Part shown: positions 9,101-19,168 of the stretch, in pieces | Layout: every line of letters starts with the position of its first letter | Numbering within the stretch: position 1 is the first letter of the stretch | Assembly (NCBI RefSeq): GCF_000025965.1 | Contig: NC_006513.1 | Coordinates: forward strand, 682,001 to 746,000 | Source: Aromatoleum aromaticum EbN1 | Lineage (GTDB): Bacteria > Pseudomonadota > Gammaproteobacteria > Burkholderiales > Rhodocyclaceae | DNA length: 64,000 nucleotides | Reading direction: 5' to 3' | Made by a program: the position numbers and the translations under genes | Notes under the pieces: model-generated | Told to the model about the DNA's origin: nothing | What the model saw: the letters and a program-made list of their open reading frames with translations, nothing else | Database searches by the model: none

Positions 9101-9761
9101 CCGGGTTTTCCAGGCAGTAGCCGAGTCCGCGCACGGTGACGATGCGTACACCGCTGTCTTCGAGCTTCTTGCGCAGCCGGTGGACGTAGACCTCGATCGC
9201 ATTGCTCGAGACCTCTTCCCCCCAGCCGCACAGGTGATCCACGATCTGGTCCTTGCTCACGAGTCGCCCGACCCGCAGGGCGAAGACTTCGAGCAGGCCG
9301 ACTTCCCGCGCCGACAATTCGACGACCTGCCCGTTGATCTTCGCCACTCGATCAGCCTGGTCGTACGAAAGGCTGCCGATTTCGATGCAGCGCGGCTGCC
9401 CGGTGCCGCGTCGCGTCAGCGCCCGGACACGCGCCTCCAGTTCCGGCAGCGCGAAAGGTTTCGTCAGGTAGTCGTCCGCCCCGGCATCGAGCCCTCGCAC
9501 ACGCTCCTCGACCCCGTCCTGGGCAGTGAGGATCAGCACCGGCAGCGCCGATTTGCGCGCGCGCAGGCGTTTCAGGACGTCAATCCCGGGGAGCTTCGGC
9601 AGGCCGAGGTCGAGAATCAGCAGATCGTATGTCTGGGTGGCCAGCGCGGTATCCGCCTCGCTGCCGGAAGCGACGTGATCGACGGCGTAACCGCTGCGCT
9701 TGAGGGCCCGTCCGAGGCCGTTGGCAATGACTTGGTCATCTTCAGCAAGAAGGATCCGCAT
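9075..9761 (-). CDS. OmpR-family response regulator, TctD/QseB-like
   Basis: This is a 228-residue regulator with a receiver domain (residues 1-120) and a winged-helix DNA-binding domain (about 130-220). The acidic pocket is AEDD at 6-9, the phosphoacceptor is Asp51 in LILDLGLP, and the conserved Thr and Lys are in LTAQD and TKPFAL. The C-terminal domain ends with the RGLGYCLE signature. It is partnered with the overlapping kinase gene downstream. The 300-bp upstream region has an unusual pair of hairpins (9833-9911) that would lie in its leader or be transcribed divergently. Confidence 0.93.
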   Translation of the reverse strand: MRILLAEDDQVIANGLGRALKRSGYAVDHVASGSEADTALATQTYDLLILDLGLPKLPGIDVLKRLRARKSALPVLILTAQDGVEERVRGLDAGADDYLTKPFALPELEARVRALTRRGTGQPRCIEIGSLSYDQADRVAKINGQVVELSAREVGLLEVFALRVGRLVSKDQIVDHLCGWGEEVSSNAIEVYVHRLRKKLEDSGVRIVTVRGLGYCLENPDAVQTAKA

Positions 9762-9832
9762 GGAAATATGGATGTAAGTTGTCCGTAAGCGGGCACGCCT
9801 AGTCTTGCGTCCGCTGTTCTCCTATTACCGGC

Positions 9833-9911
9833 CCGGGGAATGTGGATGCCTTTCGGCGCGCACATTCCGGGGAGCGCCCGTTCACACAAACGGCGCTCCC
9901 TGCCCTTTTTT
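9833..9911 (+). ncRNA. Candidate plus-strand small RNA with intrinsic terminator
   Basis: Two tandem hairpins are followed by a T-run. The first pairs GGAATGTG (9837-9844) with CACATTCC (9861-9868). The second pairs GGGAGCGCC (9870-9878) with GGCGCTCCC (9892-9900) and extends inward with one bulge. Six Ts follow at 9906-9911 after a five-base gap. No plus-strand protein gene precedes it, so the terminator has no other obvious client. Alternatively both hairpins belong to the 5' leader of the minus-strand response regulator. No clear promoter was found. Confidence 0.3.
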
Positions 9912-9973
9912 CCTGACGACCAATCAATTATCCCACCTTTCCGCAAAGTGGCACGTCGACACGTCCACGCTCA

Positions 9974-10019
9974 CGCCAAAGCAAACGGCCCCGCCGCAGC
10001 GGAGCCGTTTGCTTTGGCG
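9974..10019. terminator. Perfect 16-bp inverted repeat after groL
   Basis: Arms 9974-9989 and 10004-10019 are exactly complementary, with a 14-base loop. It lies about 50 bases past the groL stop and probably ends or stabilises the groSL transcript. No T-run flanks either side, so it is not a textbook intrinsic terminator. Confidence 0.55.
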
Positions 10020-10067
10020 CCGCCGGGCCCGAAAGCCCGGAAGCACGAGGCGAACCTCAGACCGGCA

Positions 10068-11723
<1,656 letters not shown>

Positions 11724-11765
11724 TCATTGCTCCTTGAATTCTTTGGACGGGTTCGAGCGGGCCGC

Positions 11766-12056
11766 TCAGGCCTCGACGACGCCCATGATGTCTTCTTCGC
11801 GCATGACGAGCAGCTCGTCACCCTCGACTTTCACGGTCTGGCCGGCGTACTTGCCGAACAGCACCTTGTCGCCGACCTTGACGGCCATCGGGCGAACCTT
11901 GCCGTCGTCGAGGATCTTGCCGTTACCCACGGCGAGCACTTCGCCCTGATCGGGCTTTTCGCCGGCCGAGTCGGGGATGACGATGCCGCTGGCGGTCTTG
12001 CGCTCGGCTTCCAGGCGCTTGACGATCACGCGGTCATGCAAGGGACGAATTTTCAT
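11766..12056 (-). CDS. groS: Co-chaperonin GroES (10 kDa)
   Basis: GroES caps the GroEL chamber. This 96-residue protein has the standard start [14 protein letters not shown], the mobile loop around ASGIVIPD that contacts GroEL, and the conserved ending [10 protein letters not shown]. It is the first gene of the groSL operon, with about 90 bases of leader beginning inside the CIRCE element. Confidence 0.98.
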   Translation of the reverse strand: MKIRPLHDRVIVKRLEAERKTASGIVIPDSAGEKPDQGEVLAVGNGKILDDGKVRPMAVKVGDKVLFGKYAGQTVKVEGDELLVMREEDIMGVVEA

Positions 12057-12144
12057 CGAGATGACTCCTTCAGTTCGAATTCAACATGTCTGCGGGCAGA
12101 CCCGCAGCATAAATTTATCAAGGGCGCGGACCGGCCCGGGACGG

Positions 12145-12171
12145 TTAGCACTCACTGCCAACGAGTGCTAA
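12145..12171 (-). promoter_or_regulatory. CIRCE operator (HrcA site) of groSL
   Basis: TTAGCACTC, nine bases, GAGTGCTAA (12145-12153 and 12163-12171): an exact match to the CIRCE consensus. It starts at the last base of the -10 box, so bound HrcA would block initiation. Confidence 0.96.
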
Positions 12172-12200
12172 TAATAGGGACGGCCCCCGCCGATTTCAAG
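12171..12200 (-). promoter_or_regulatory. groSL promoter, readable by sigma70 and sigma32
   Basis: TTGAAA (12199-12194), spacer of 17, TATTAT (12176-12171) gives a good sigma70 promoter. The same bases read CTTGAAA (12200-12194), 14 bases, CCCTATTA, which fits the heat-shock sigma32 pattern CTTGAAA/CCCCATNT. Dual use is inferred. Confidence 0.75.
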
Positions 12201-12281
12201 AGCACGGAAACCGATTTCCTGTCGTCGGGAGCGGGAACGCCGAATGCTGCGCTCTTTGCTCCCTCGAAAAGGAGAACAGAC

Positions 12282-12632
12282 ATGGCCAAAAGCAGCATTC
12301 TCGGTGGCGACGAGACACCCAACGCACCGCCCGGTCACAGCACCGCCGACCTGGGCCCCAGCGACAGTTCGGACAGCGGCAGCGACATCGCCGGCGCGCC
12401 GGGCCTGGTTGACGACGCCGGCATCGCGACGGACAGCGGCACGACGTCGGACATGGATCATGGTCGTGGCGCAGGCGCGGACATCGGCGACACCGATCTC
12501 GACAGCGACACCGATGCCTCCGGCACCGGCGAACGCCGCGCGGCGGGCCGCGACGACAGCAGCCGCGAGGCGAACGACATCCAGCCGGACAGGATCACGC
12601 GCAATCCGGGCGGCCTGACCGGCAAGCCGTGA
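12282..12632 (+). CDS. Disordered acidic protein of unknown function
   Basis: The ATG at 12282 is preceded by AAAAGGAGAACAG, an excellent ribosome site, giving 116 residues; the longer open frame upstream is a shadow of groS. The protein is rich in Asp, Gly, Ser, Thr and Ala and contains no Cys, Phe, Trp or Tyr. It is predicted to be intrinsically disordered and soluble, with no signal peptide or membrane segment. The opening MAKSSILGGDE and the phrase LGPSDSSDSGSD resemble short conserved hypothetical proteins of betaproteobacteria. No function can be assigned. It is divergent from groSL and convergent with tamA. Confidence 0.75.
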   Translation: MAKSSILGGDETPNAPPGHSTADLGPSDSSDSGSDIAGAPGLVDDAGIATDSGTTSDMDHGRGAGADIGDTDLDSDTDASGTGERRAAGRDDSSREANDIQPDRITRNPGGLTGKP

Positions 12633-12710
12633 CCGGCCTTGTGGAGCAACTGAAAAACTTACCCGTCCCCTGCCGGAAATGCCTGCCACGGCTGCCGTCG
12701 ACGAGACGGT

Positions 12711-14468
12711 TCAGAATGCGATGGCGATGCCGAAATGCAGGCGCAGCCGCTTTTCGTCGTGGCCGTACGCAAGATCGACGGCGAGCGGGCCGGCAGGACT
12801 TTTCCAGCGCGCGCCGACGCCGTAGCCGGTCTTGAGAGCGAATGTGTCGCGGCTGTCGGCGGCATCGCCCGCATCGACGAACGCCGCCGCCCCCCACTGC
12901 GGCAGGAACCAACGGACATATTCCGCGCTCAGCGTCGCGAGGTAACGCCCGCCGACGGTAGCGTCGCCCTCTCTCACGCCCAGGCTCTCGAACGCGTAGC
13001 CGCGTACCGTCTGCGTGCCCCCGGTGCGGAACAGGAAATCGTGCGGCACGCCATCCCGGCTCGGCGCGAGCGTCGCCCCGCCTTCAACGCGCAGGATCAG
13101 CACGTCGCGTTCGACAAAAGGCAGATAGCGCACGTAGCGGCCGTAAAGCCGGAGGAAATCCTGGTCTGACAGTACCGCCTTCGCGCCACCCCCGATATCG
13201 AACTGCAGCACGTCGCCTCGTCGCGGATCGAGGAGATCGTCGACCCGCCGCCGGATCCATGTCCAGTTCGCCGTCAGCGAGTTGCGGCTCGTCGACGGCG
13301 CGCCGTCGGGATCGCGTTGTTCGTGCTGCAGGCGCAGCGCGAGGCGCGTGTCGATGTTGCCGCGCGTCCTCGTGCGCGCCACGCCCACTGCCTGGGTCAT
13401 CAGCGTCAGCCCCTCGACGGTGCTGCGCTCGATCGCAGCACCAAAGCTGTCCCGATGGCCGGCAGGCGCGGGCGGCAGGAAAACGTCCGCGTACGCGGCG
13501 TTGCGGCGCTGCTCGAGCCGCAGTCCGGTGGCGAGCTCCCAACCGCGGTCGAAGAAGTTTACGTCGCGCCAGCTCATTTCGGTGCGAAAACCGGTGTTGG
13601 TCGAATAGCCGACGCCGAAGCCGAGGTATCGGGACTGCGCTTCGGTGACCTGGACGCGGATCGGCACGGCTGCGGCAAGCGCCGGATCGCGCTCGATATC
13701 GACGACCACCGAACCGAACTGCGGGGAGTTCTGCAGTACAGTCTGCAGCGCGAGGAGGCGCTCCTGGTCGAACGGCTCGCCGGGCTCCAGCATGTTGAAA
13801 CGTTCGACGAAATCGGGCGGAAGATCCTGCAGGCCCGACACTTCGAGCGGGCCGAGGAAAAAACGCGGCCCGGAGTCGACCGTCACCGAAAGCTGCACGG
13901 TCGCGTTGTCCGGATCGACTTCGGCACGGCTGTCGATAATGCGCGCCGCGGCGTAGTCGCGCACGGCGACCCCGTCGAGGAGGCGCGCCTTCGCGTCGTC
14001 CCAGGCGCTCTGGCGAAAAGACTCTCCCGGCGCGAGAGCCCATGCCTGGCGCAGCGCAGCACGACGTTCCGCGCGTGTCTCGCCGTCGCCGGCCAGATCG
14101 CCGTCGAACAGCAGCTCGACAGCGGCGATGCTCGCCCGCGGACCGGGCTCGACCGACAGCTGCCACCGGCCGTCCGGTTCACGCTGCAAGCGGATCTCGG
14201 GCGTGAAATACCCTTCGGTCGCCAGCAGCTCCGTCGCTTCGCGCCGCGTGCGCCGGGCCAGCGCGACACGGTCGGCCTGCACTTCCGGCAGGACCTGCCC
14301 ATCAGGCTCGAGGATGCGCAGATAGCGTTCGAGCAGCGGCCGCACGCTGTCGGGTGCATCGAGTTCGACCTGCAGCGGAACTTGGGCGAACACGGTACCG
14401 GACGAAAGTCCGAGGCACAGCGCAACGAACCACAGCCGGAGCAGCGCATGAATCCGGAAAGCTGTCAT
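12711..14468 (-). CDS. tamA: Outer membrane translocation/assembly module TamA (Omp85 family)
   Basis: This 585-residue protein has a signal peptide (1-28, cut after TVFA), POTRA repeats over roughly 30-260 and a C-terminal 16-stranded beta-barrel ending in the aromatic LHFGIAIAF. The barrel contains the Omp85 lid-lock type phrase VRGYAFESLG. The length fits TamA rather than BamA (about 770). TamA works with the inner-membrane-anchored TamB in outer-membrane protein or lipid transport. No tamB follows: the next gene on this strand is groS, and a convergent small gene lies between. Confidence 0.88.
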   Translation of the reverse strand: MTAFRIHALLRLWFVALCLGLSSGTVFAQVPLQVELDAPDSVRPLLERYLRILEPDGQVLPEVQADRVALARRTRREATELLATEGYFTPEIRLQREPDGRWQLSVEPGPRASIAAVELLFDGDLAGDGETRAERRAALRQAWALAPGESFRQSAWDDAKARLLDGVAVRDYAAARIIDSRAEVDPDNATVQLSVTVDSGPRFFLGPLEVSGLQDLPPDFVERFNMLEPGEPFDQERLLALQTVLQNSPQFGSVVVDIERDPALAAAVPIRVQVTEAQSRYLGFGVGYSTNTGFRTEMSWRDVNFFDRGWELATGLRLEQRRNAAYADVFLPPAPAGHRDSFGAAIERSTVEGLTLMTQAVGVARTRTRGNIDTRLALRLQHEQRDPDGAPSTSRNSLTANWTWIRRRVDDLLDPRRGDVLQFDIGGGAKAVLSDQDFLRLYGRYVRYLPFVERDVLILRVEGGATLAPSRDGVPHDFLFRTGGTQTVRGYAFESLGVREGDATVGGRYLATLSAEYVRWFLPQWGAAAFVDAGDAADSRDTFALKTGYGVGARWKSPAGPLAVDLAYGHDEKRLRLHFGIAIAF

Positions 14469-14524
14469 GCCCGGATTCTACGGCAGAGGCATGGCCGCAG
14501 CGGTTTCCGGATCGTGCTGCGCCT

Positions 14525-14555
14525 TCACGCTGCGGCGAGAGTGCCCGCAGCGTGA
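14525..14555. terminator. 11-bp inverted repeat between fbp and tamA
   Basis: TCACGCTGCGG (14525-14535) pairs perfectly with CCGCAGCGTGA (14545-14555). It lies just past the fbp stop on the minus strand. There is no T-run, so termination is only likely, not shown. Confidence 0.5.
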
Positions 14556-14588
14556 TCCCTCACGGACACCCGCCCTGGTGTTCCCGGC

Positions 14589-15590
14589 TCAGCCTTCGCG
14601 ATGGTAGGCGGTCACGCGCTCGACTTCGTGGGTCGACCCGAGGATCACCGGCACGCGCTGGTGCAGCTTTGCCGGCTGCACGTCGAGGATCCGCTGGCGA
14701 CCGGTCGTCGCCGAGCCCCCCGCCTGCTCGACGATCATCGCCATCGGATTCGCCTCGTACATCAGGCGCAGCTTGCCGCCCTGGTCGCGGCACTTCTCGT
14801 CCAGCGGGTACATGAAGATGCCGCCGCGCGTGAGGACGCGATGCACATCGGCGACCATCGACGCGACCCAGCGCATGTTGAAATCCTTGCCGCGCGGCCC
14901 CGTCCTGCCCTGCTGCAATTCGGCGACATAGCGCTGCACCGGCGGCTCCCAGTGGCGCGCGTTCGAGGCGTTGATCGCATATTCCTGCGTATCCACCGGC
15001 ACCGTCATGAACGGGTGGGTATAGACGAAGCTACCCATCTCGCGGTCCAGCGTGAAGCCATGCACACCGTTGCCGACGGTGAGGATCAGCAGGGTCGACG
15101 GGCCGTACAGCGCGTACCCCGCAGCGACCTGCTCGCGGCCAGGCTGCAGGAAGCACTGCTCGTTGGGCTCCTGGATCCCTTCAGGGAAGCGCAGTACCGA
15201 GAAGATCGTGCCGACCGAGATATTGACGTCGATGTTCGACGAACCGTCGAGCGGATCGAACAGCAGCAGATAGCCGCCCTTCGGGTAGTCGAACGGAATC
15301 TGATGGACCTCCTCGACCTCTTCCGACGCCATCGCCGCGAGGTGCCCGCCCCATTCGTTGGCCTGCAGCAGAATCTCGTTCGCGATCACGTCGAGCTTCT
15401 TTTGCGCCTCGCCCTGGACGTTGTCGGTACCCGCCTCGCCGAGCAGGTCGGCAAGCGCCCCTTTCGAGACATTGACGGCGATTGCCTTTACCGCCCGGGC
15501 GACGACTTCGATCAGCAGTCGCAGGTCAGGGCTGGTGCGGCCGGCGCGCTGCTGCTCGATCAGGAATTGGGTTAGCGTGACGCGTCGCAT
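14589..15590 (-). CDS. fbp: Fructose-1,6-bisphosphatase class 1
   Basis: This enzyme hydrolyses fructose-1,6-bisphosphate to fructose-6-phosphate in gluconeogenesis (and in the Calvin cycle where present). The class 1 signature [11 protein letters not shown] and the metal-binding ASEEVEE are intact. The ATG at 15590 gives 333 residues starting [14 protein letters not shown] and has AAGGAGTC seven bases upstream; the longer frame to 15686 is not needed. It is divergent from dadA. No Calvin-cycle neighbours are visible, so gluconeogenesis is the default role. Confidence 0.96.
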   Translation of the reverse strand: MRRVTLTQFLIEQQRAGRTSPDLRLLIEVVARAVKAIAVNVSKGALADLLGEAGTDNVQGEAQKKLDVIANEILLQANEWGGHLAAMASEEVEEVHQIPFDYPKGGYLLLFDPLDGSSNIDVNISVGTIFSVLRFPEGIQEPNEQCFLQPGREQVAAGYALYGPSTLLILTVGNGVHGFTLDREMGSFVYTHPFMTVPVDTQEYAINASNARHWEPPVQRYVAELQQGRTGPRGKDFNMRWVASMVADVHRVLTRGGIFMYPLDEKCRDQGGKLRLMYEANPMAMIVEQAGGSATTGRQRILDVQPAKLHQRVPVILGSTHEVERVTAYHREG

Positions 15591-15824
15591 CAATTGACTC
15601 CTTGTTGGTCCAGCCGGGCCAGACTTCAGTTTGTTTCGCAACCTTGCGGCGCGGATTATCCCGCGGAAGGCGATCGAGCGCACCACTATGCGCGAACGCG
15701 GTTATGATCCTTGGGCGATCGCTGCGCCTGCACATCCGCACGGCTCGTACCGCGCGCCCGCGGGCATCGCACGTCCGGTCCGGCGCGGCTCAAAAATTTT
15801 CCCCGTTCAACCCATTCTCCGACT

Positions 15825-17090
15825 ATGCACGTTCTGGTTCTCGGCGCCGGCGTCACCGGCGTCACCACCGCCTGGTATCTCGCCAGGGCAGGCTTCGAAG
15901 TAAGCGTGGCAGACCGCCAGCCCGAGGCCGCGCTCGAAACCAGCTACGCCAACGGCGGCCAGATCTCGATCAGCCACCCTGAACCTTGGGCGAACCCCGC
16001 TGCCCCGCTCAACGCCTTGCGCTGGCTCGGCCGGGAGGATGCCCCGTTGCTGTTCCGCCCCCACGCCGATCCCGCCCAATGGGCGTGGACGCTCGCGTTC
16101 CTGCGTGAATGCCTGCCGCACCGGACGCGGCGCAACACTGCAGCCATCGCCAGTCTCGCCGTGCATAGTGGCGAACGCCTGCGCACGCTGCGCGCGGAAA
16201 CCGGCCTCGCCTACGATCATCTCGAGCACGGCATCCTGCATCTGTTCTTTACGCCGCAGGAGTTCGCGCGCGTCCCCAACAAGGTTGCAGAACTCGCCAC
16301 CTACGGCATCCAGGCCCGCTCGTGCAGCCGCGACGAATGCGTCGCGATCGAACCTGCACTCGCCGGCACGGCCGGGGAGCTTGCGGGCGGTCTGTATGCA
16401 CCGAACGACGAGTCGGGGGACGCTTTCCGTTTCACCCAGGCACTCGCCGAGCGGGCAGCGCAGGCGGGCGTGCGCTTCCATTACAGCACCACGATCAGCC
16501 GCATCGACCACAGCGGCGGGCGCATTAACGGCATCGAGGTCCACGACGCCGAAGGACGCAACGGCACCCTCACCGCCGCAGCCTACGTGCTGTGCCTCGG
16601 CAGCTACAGCCGCCTGCTGGTCGCCCCGCTTGGCGAGCACCTGCCGATCTACCCGGTGAAAGGGTATTCGGTGACCGTTCCGCTACACGACTTGGCACGG
16701 GCCCCCAGCGTCAGCCTCACCGATGAATCGCGCCGCATCGTGTGCTCGCGCCTCGGCGACCGGTTGCGCGTCGCGGGAACTGCGGAATTGAACGGCTACA
16801 ATACCGACATCAACCTGGCCCGCTGCCAGGCCATCCTGGACTGGCTGGAGGCGCGCTTTCCCGGCGCCACCGACACCGCCGAGGCGCACCTGTGGGCCGG
16901 CCTGCGCCCCGCCACGCCCGGCAACATCCCGCTGATCGGGCGGAGCCGCCTGTCGAACCTTTGGTACAACACCGGACACGGGACACTTGGATGGACGCTC
17001 GCCTGCGGCTCTGCCAGCTGTCTCGTCGATCTCATGTCGGGCTATCCGGCGCCGGTGCCCAACTTCCCGTTCCTGGGAAACGAAGCCTGA
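15825..17090 (+). CDS. dadA: D-amino acid dehydrogenase small subunit (DadA-like)
   Basis: DadA is an FAD-dependent membrane-associated enzyme that oxidises D-amino acids (mainly D-alanine) to keto acids and feeds electrons to the respiratory chain. The N-terminus MHVLVLGAGVTGVTTAWYLA is the FAD-binding fold; SYANGGQIS and the C-terminal GLRPATPGNIPLIG and NTGHGTLGWT segments are family hallmarks. The ATG at 15825 gives 421 residues. No alanine racemase gene (dadX) is adjacent. It is monocistronic and convergent with sspB. Confidence 0.93.
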   Translation: MHVLVLGAGVTGVTTAWYLARAGFEVSVADRQPEAALETSYANGGQISISHPEPWANPAAPLNALRWLGREDAPLLFRPHADPAQWAWTLAFLRECLPHRTRRNTAAIASLAVHSGERLRTLRAETGLAYDHLEHGILHLFFTPQEFARVPNKVAELATYGIQARSCSRDECVAIEPALAGTAGELAGGLYAPNDESGDAFRFTQALAERAAQAGVRFHYSTTISRIDHSGGRINGIEVHDAEGRNGTLTAAAYVLCLGSYSRLLVAPLGEHLPIYPVKGYSVTVPLHDLARAPSVSLTDESRRIVCSRLGDRLRVAGTAELNGYNTDINLARCQAILDWLEARFPGATDTAEAHLWAGLRPATPGNIPLIGRSRLSNLWYNTGHGTLGWTLACGSASCLVDLMSGYPAPVPNFPFLGNEA

Positions 17091-17243
17091 TCTGCACCCG
17101 GCAACGCTCGTCGCGCTGACCGAGTGCCTCCCCGGCATCCGCAGCCACGCCACGGCCTGTCGACGAACCCGGACCGGGCGCCGTATTCCGTCTTCTTCGG
17201 TCCTCGGCGCGAATACGACAAGGACGTGCAGCCTGCTGCTCGG

Positions 17244-17684
17244 TTACTTGACGATCTTCAGGTGGTTGCGCGCTGCTGACGGACGCTTTTCCGCAGGCGG
17301 CGTGGCGGCGGCACTGCCCTCGTCCTGCTGTCCGTCGACCTGCGGGGCCGGGACAGCGGGCGACTCGACCGCCGCTTCAGGCTCGAACGCCATGCCGTGC
17401 CCGTTCTCCCGCGCGTAGATTGCAAGGACGTTGGACACCGGGACCGACAGCGCATGGGCGACGCCGCCGAAGCGCGCCTGGAAAGTGATCAGGTCGTTGC
17501 CCATGACCAGTTGCTGTGTCGCTTCGGGACCCAGGTTGAGCACGATCTGCCCGTCTTGCGCATAGCCGGTCGGGACCACGGTACGCTCGTCGACGAGTAC
17601 CGCGATATGGGGCGTGAAGCCCTGGTCGACACACCATTCGAAAATGGCGCGGAGCAGGTAGGGTTTGGTAGATATGTTTGTCAT
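17244..17684 (-). CDS. sspB: ClpXP protease specificity-enhancing factor SspB
   Basis: SspB delivers ssrA-tagged proteins to ClpXP. The folded domain (about 1-105) begins MTNISTKPYLLRAIFEWC and contains TFQARFGGVAH. The C-terminus is a flexible Pro/Ala-rich linker followed by a short basic-hydrophobic tail (HLKIVK), the ClpX-binding peptide. The ATG at 17684 gives 146 residues; the open frame upstream overlaps the sspA end and is a shadow. It forms an operon with sspA, 35 bases upstream. Confidence 0.93.
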   Translation of the reverse strand: MTNISTKPYLLRAIFEWCVDQGFTPHIAVLVDERTVVPTGYAQDGQIVLNLGPEATQQLVMGNDLITFQARFGGVAHALSVPVSNVLAIYARENGHGMAFEPEAAVESPAVPAPQVDGQQDEGSAAATPPAEKRPSAARNHLKIVK

Positions 17685-17719
17685 GGTTAGGTAGCGCCCC
17701 TCACACGGGGCCTCGGCAT

Positions 17720-18316
17720 TCAGCGCCGCATCACCTTTTCGGACGGAGTCAGGGCATCGATGAAACCCTGCCGGCTGAAAATGCGTTCGGCGTATTTCAT
17801 GAGGTTCGCCGCGGCCTTCGGCAGTTCGATGCCGTAATGTTCGAGACGCCACAGCAAGGGGGCGATCGCGACGTCGAGCATCGAGAACTCGTCGCCGAGC
17901 ATGAACTTCTGCTTGACGAAGATCGGTGCGAGCTGGACGAGCTCGTCACGCACGTGGGCGCGGCTCTTTTCGACGCCCTTCTGGTTCTTCTCGAGCACGT
18001 CGATGTGTGAGAACAGTTCGTGCTCGAACGTGTGCAGCAACTGGCGGGCACGCGCGCGCAGGATCGGGTCTGGCGGCATCAGCTGCGGATGCGGAAAGCG
18101 CTCGTCGATATACTCGTTGATGATGTTCGCCTCGTACAGGACGAGGTCGCGGTCGACCAGCACCGGCACCCGGTTGTACGGATTGATGACGGCGATGTCT
18201 TCAGGCTTGTTGTAGAGGTCGACATCGATGACTTCGAAGTCCATTCCCTTTTCGAAGAGCACGATCCGGCAGCGGTGGCTGAACGGATCGGTTGTGCCGG
18301 AATACAGGTTCATCAT
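17720..18316 (-). CDS. sspA: Stringent starvation protein A (GST-fold)
   Basis: SspA is an RNA-polymerase-associated protein with a glutathione-S-transferase fold that alters transcription under starvation. The N-terminal thioredoxin-like domain starts NLYSGTTDPFSHRCRIVLFE and includes NPYNRVPVL and YEANIINEYI; the all-helical domain follows. At 198 residues it is slightly shorter than the E. coli protein. Two adjacent ATGs (18316, 18313) are possible starts. It is followed by sspB and preceded by the petC terminator. Confidence 0.93.
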   Translation of the reverse strand: MMNLYSGTTDPFSHRCRIVLFEKGMDFEVIDVDLYNKPEDIAVINPYNRVPVLVDRDLVLYEANIINEYIDERFPHPQLMPPDPILRARARQLLHTFEHELFSHIDVLEKNQKGVEKSRAHVRDELVQLAPIFVKQKFMLGDEFSMLDVAIAPLLWRLEHYGIELPKAAANLMKYAERIFSRQGFIDALTPSEKVMRR

Positions 18317-18345
18317 GTTGTTGCAGCTCCTGATACAAAAGCAAA

Positions 18346-18373
18346 GCGCACCACGCGATGACCGCGTGGTGCG
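18346..18373 (-). terminator. Terminator of petABC
   Basis: GCACCACGCG (18348-18357) pairs with CGCGTGGTGC (18363-18372), extendable by one pair, loop of 5. On the minus strand the tail reads GCTTTGCTTTTG, a broken T-run. It lies 40 bases after the petC stop. Confidence 0.7.
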
Positions 18374-18412
18374 TCAAATTCAGTGAGTGCGCGGATCAGA
18401 TCCGGCGGCTTC

Positions 18413-19168
18413 TCAGTGAATATCCTTCCAGTAATTTTTCTTCAAAGCATAGGAGAGCACGAACAGCCCCGCCAGGAAGATCAGTACGTAGATCCCGATC
18501 GTCTTGCGTTTGTCGGCCATCGGCTCGCCCATCCAGACCAGGAAGGAGACCAGATCGGCAACCGTCTTGTCATACTCCTCGACGCTCATCTTGCCCGGCG
18601 TTGCCAGTTCGAGAGCGATCGATTTTGTGCCGTCCTCGTGCTCGGTGACCTTCGCGACCTGCTGGCCCTGCAGTTCCCACAGCGCGTGCGGCATGCCGAC
18701 GTTGCCGAATACCACGTTGTTCCAGCCTGTCGGGCGCGCCGGATCACGGTAGAACTGGCGCAGGTACGTGTATATCCAGTCGGCGCCGCTGCCGAACTCG
18801 GATGCGCGCTGGCGCGCGATCAGCGTCAGGTCGGGCGGCGTCACCCCGAACCACACTTTCGATTCGGCCGGACGCATCGCGATCTTCATCAGGTCGCCGA
18901 CGCGTTCGCCGGTGAACATCAGGTTGTCGCGGATCTGCTGCTCGTCGAGACCGATCTGCTGCAGCGTGTTGTAACGCGCGAAGCTTGCGCTGTGGCAGCT
19001 CAGGCAGTAGTTGACGAACAGTTTGGCGCCATTCTGCAGCGCGGCCGGGTCGGAGCTGACCGGCGCCTTGTCGAGGTGCAGTTCCGCCCCGGCGGACAGC
19101 GCGAGAGCCGGCGCGAACAGCACGATGGCAGCCAGGCGCTTGAGAGTCTTGATCACACGAATGCTCAT
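18413..19168 (-). CDS. petC: Cytochrome c1 of the bc1 complex
   Basis: This is the membrane-anchored c-type cytochrome that passes electrons from the Rieske protein to soluble cytochrome c. A signal peptide covers about residues 1-28. The heme-binding CLSCH is at residues 55-59, the axial Met is probably in the VGMPHALW region, and a C-terminal membrane anchor follows KRKTIGIYVLIFLAGLF. The ATG at 19168 overlaps the petB stop (ATGA), giving 251 residues; the much longer open frame upstream is a shadow of petB. Confidence 0.96.
   Translation of the reverse strand: MSIRVIKTLKRLAAIVLFAPALALSAGAELHLDKAPVSSDPAALQNGAKLFVNYCLSCHSASFARYNTLQQIGLDEQQIRDNLMFTGERVGDLMKIAMRPAESKVWFGVTPPDLTLIARQRASEFGSGADWIYTYLRQFYRDPARPTGWNNVVFGNVGMPHALWELQGQQVAKVTEHEDGTKSIALELATPGKMSVEEYDKTVADLVSFLVWMGEPMADKRKTIGIYVLIFLAGLFVLSYALKKNYWKDIH

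Larger units (their letters stand above)
9762..10067. other. 306-bp region between groL and the response regulator
   Basis: No protein gene is supported. The region carries two adjacent stem-loops with a plus-strand T-run (9833-9911), a long perfect inverted repeat (9974-10019) and a smaller hairpin near 10023-10040 directly after the groL stop. Confidence 0.6.
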
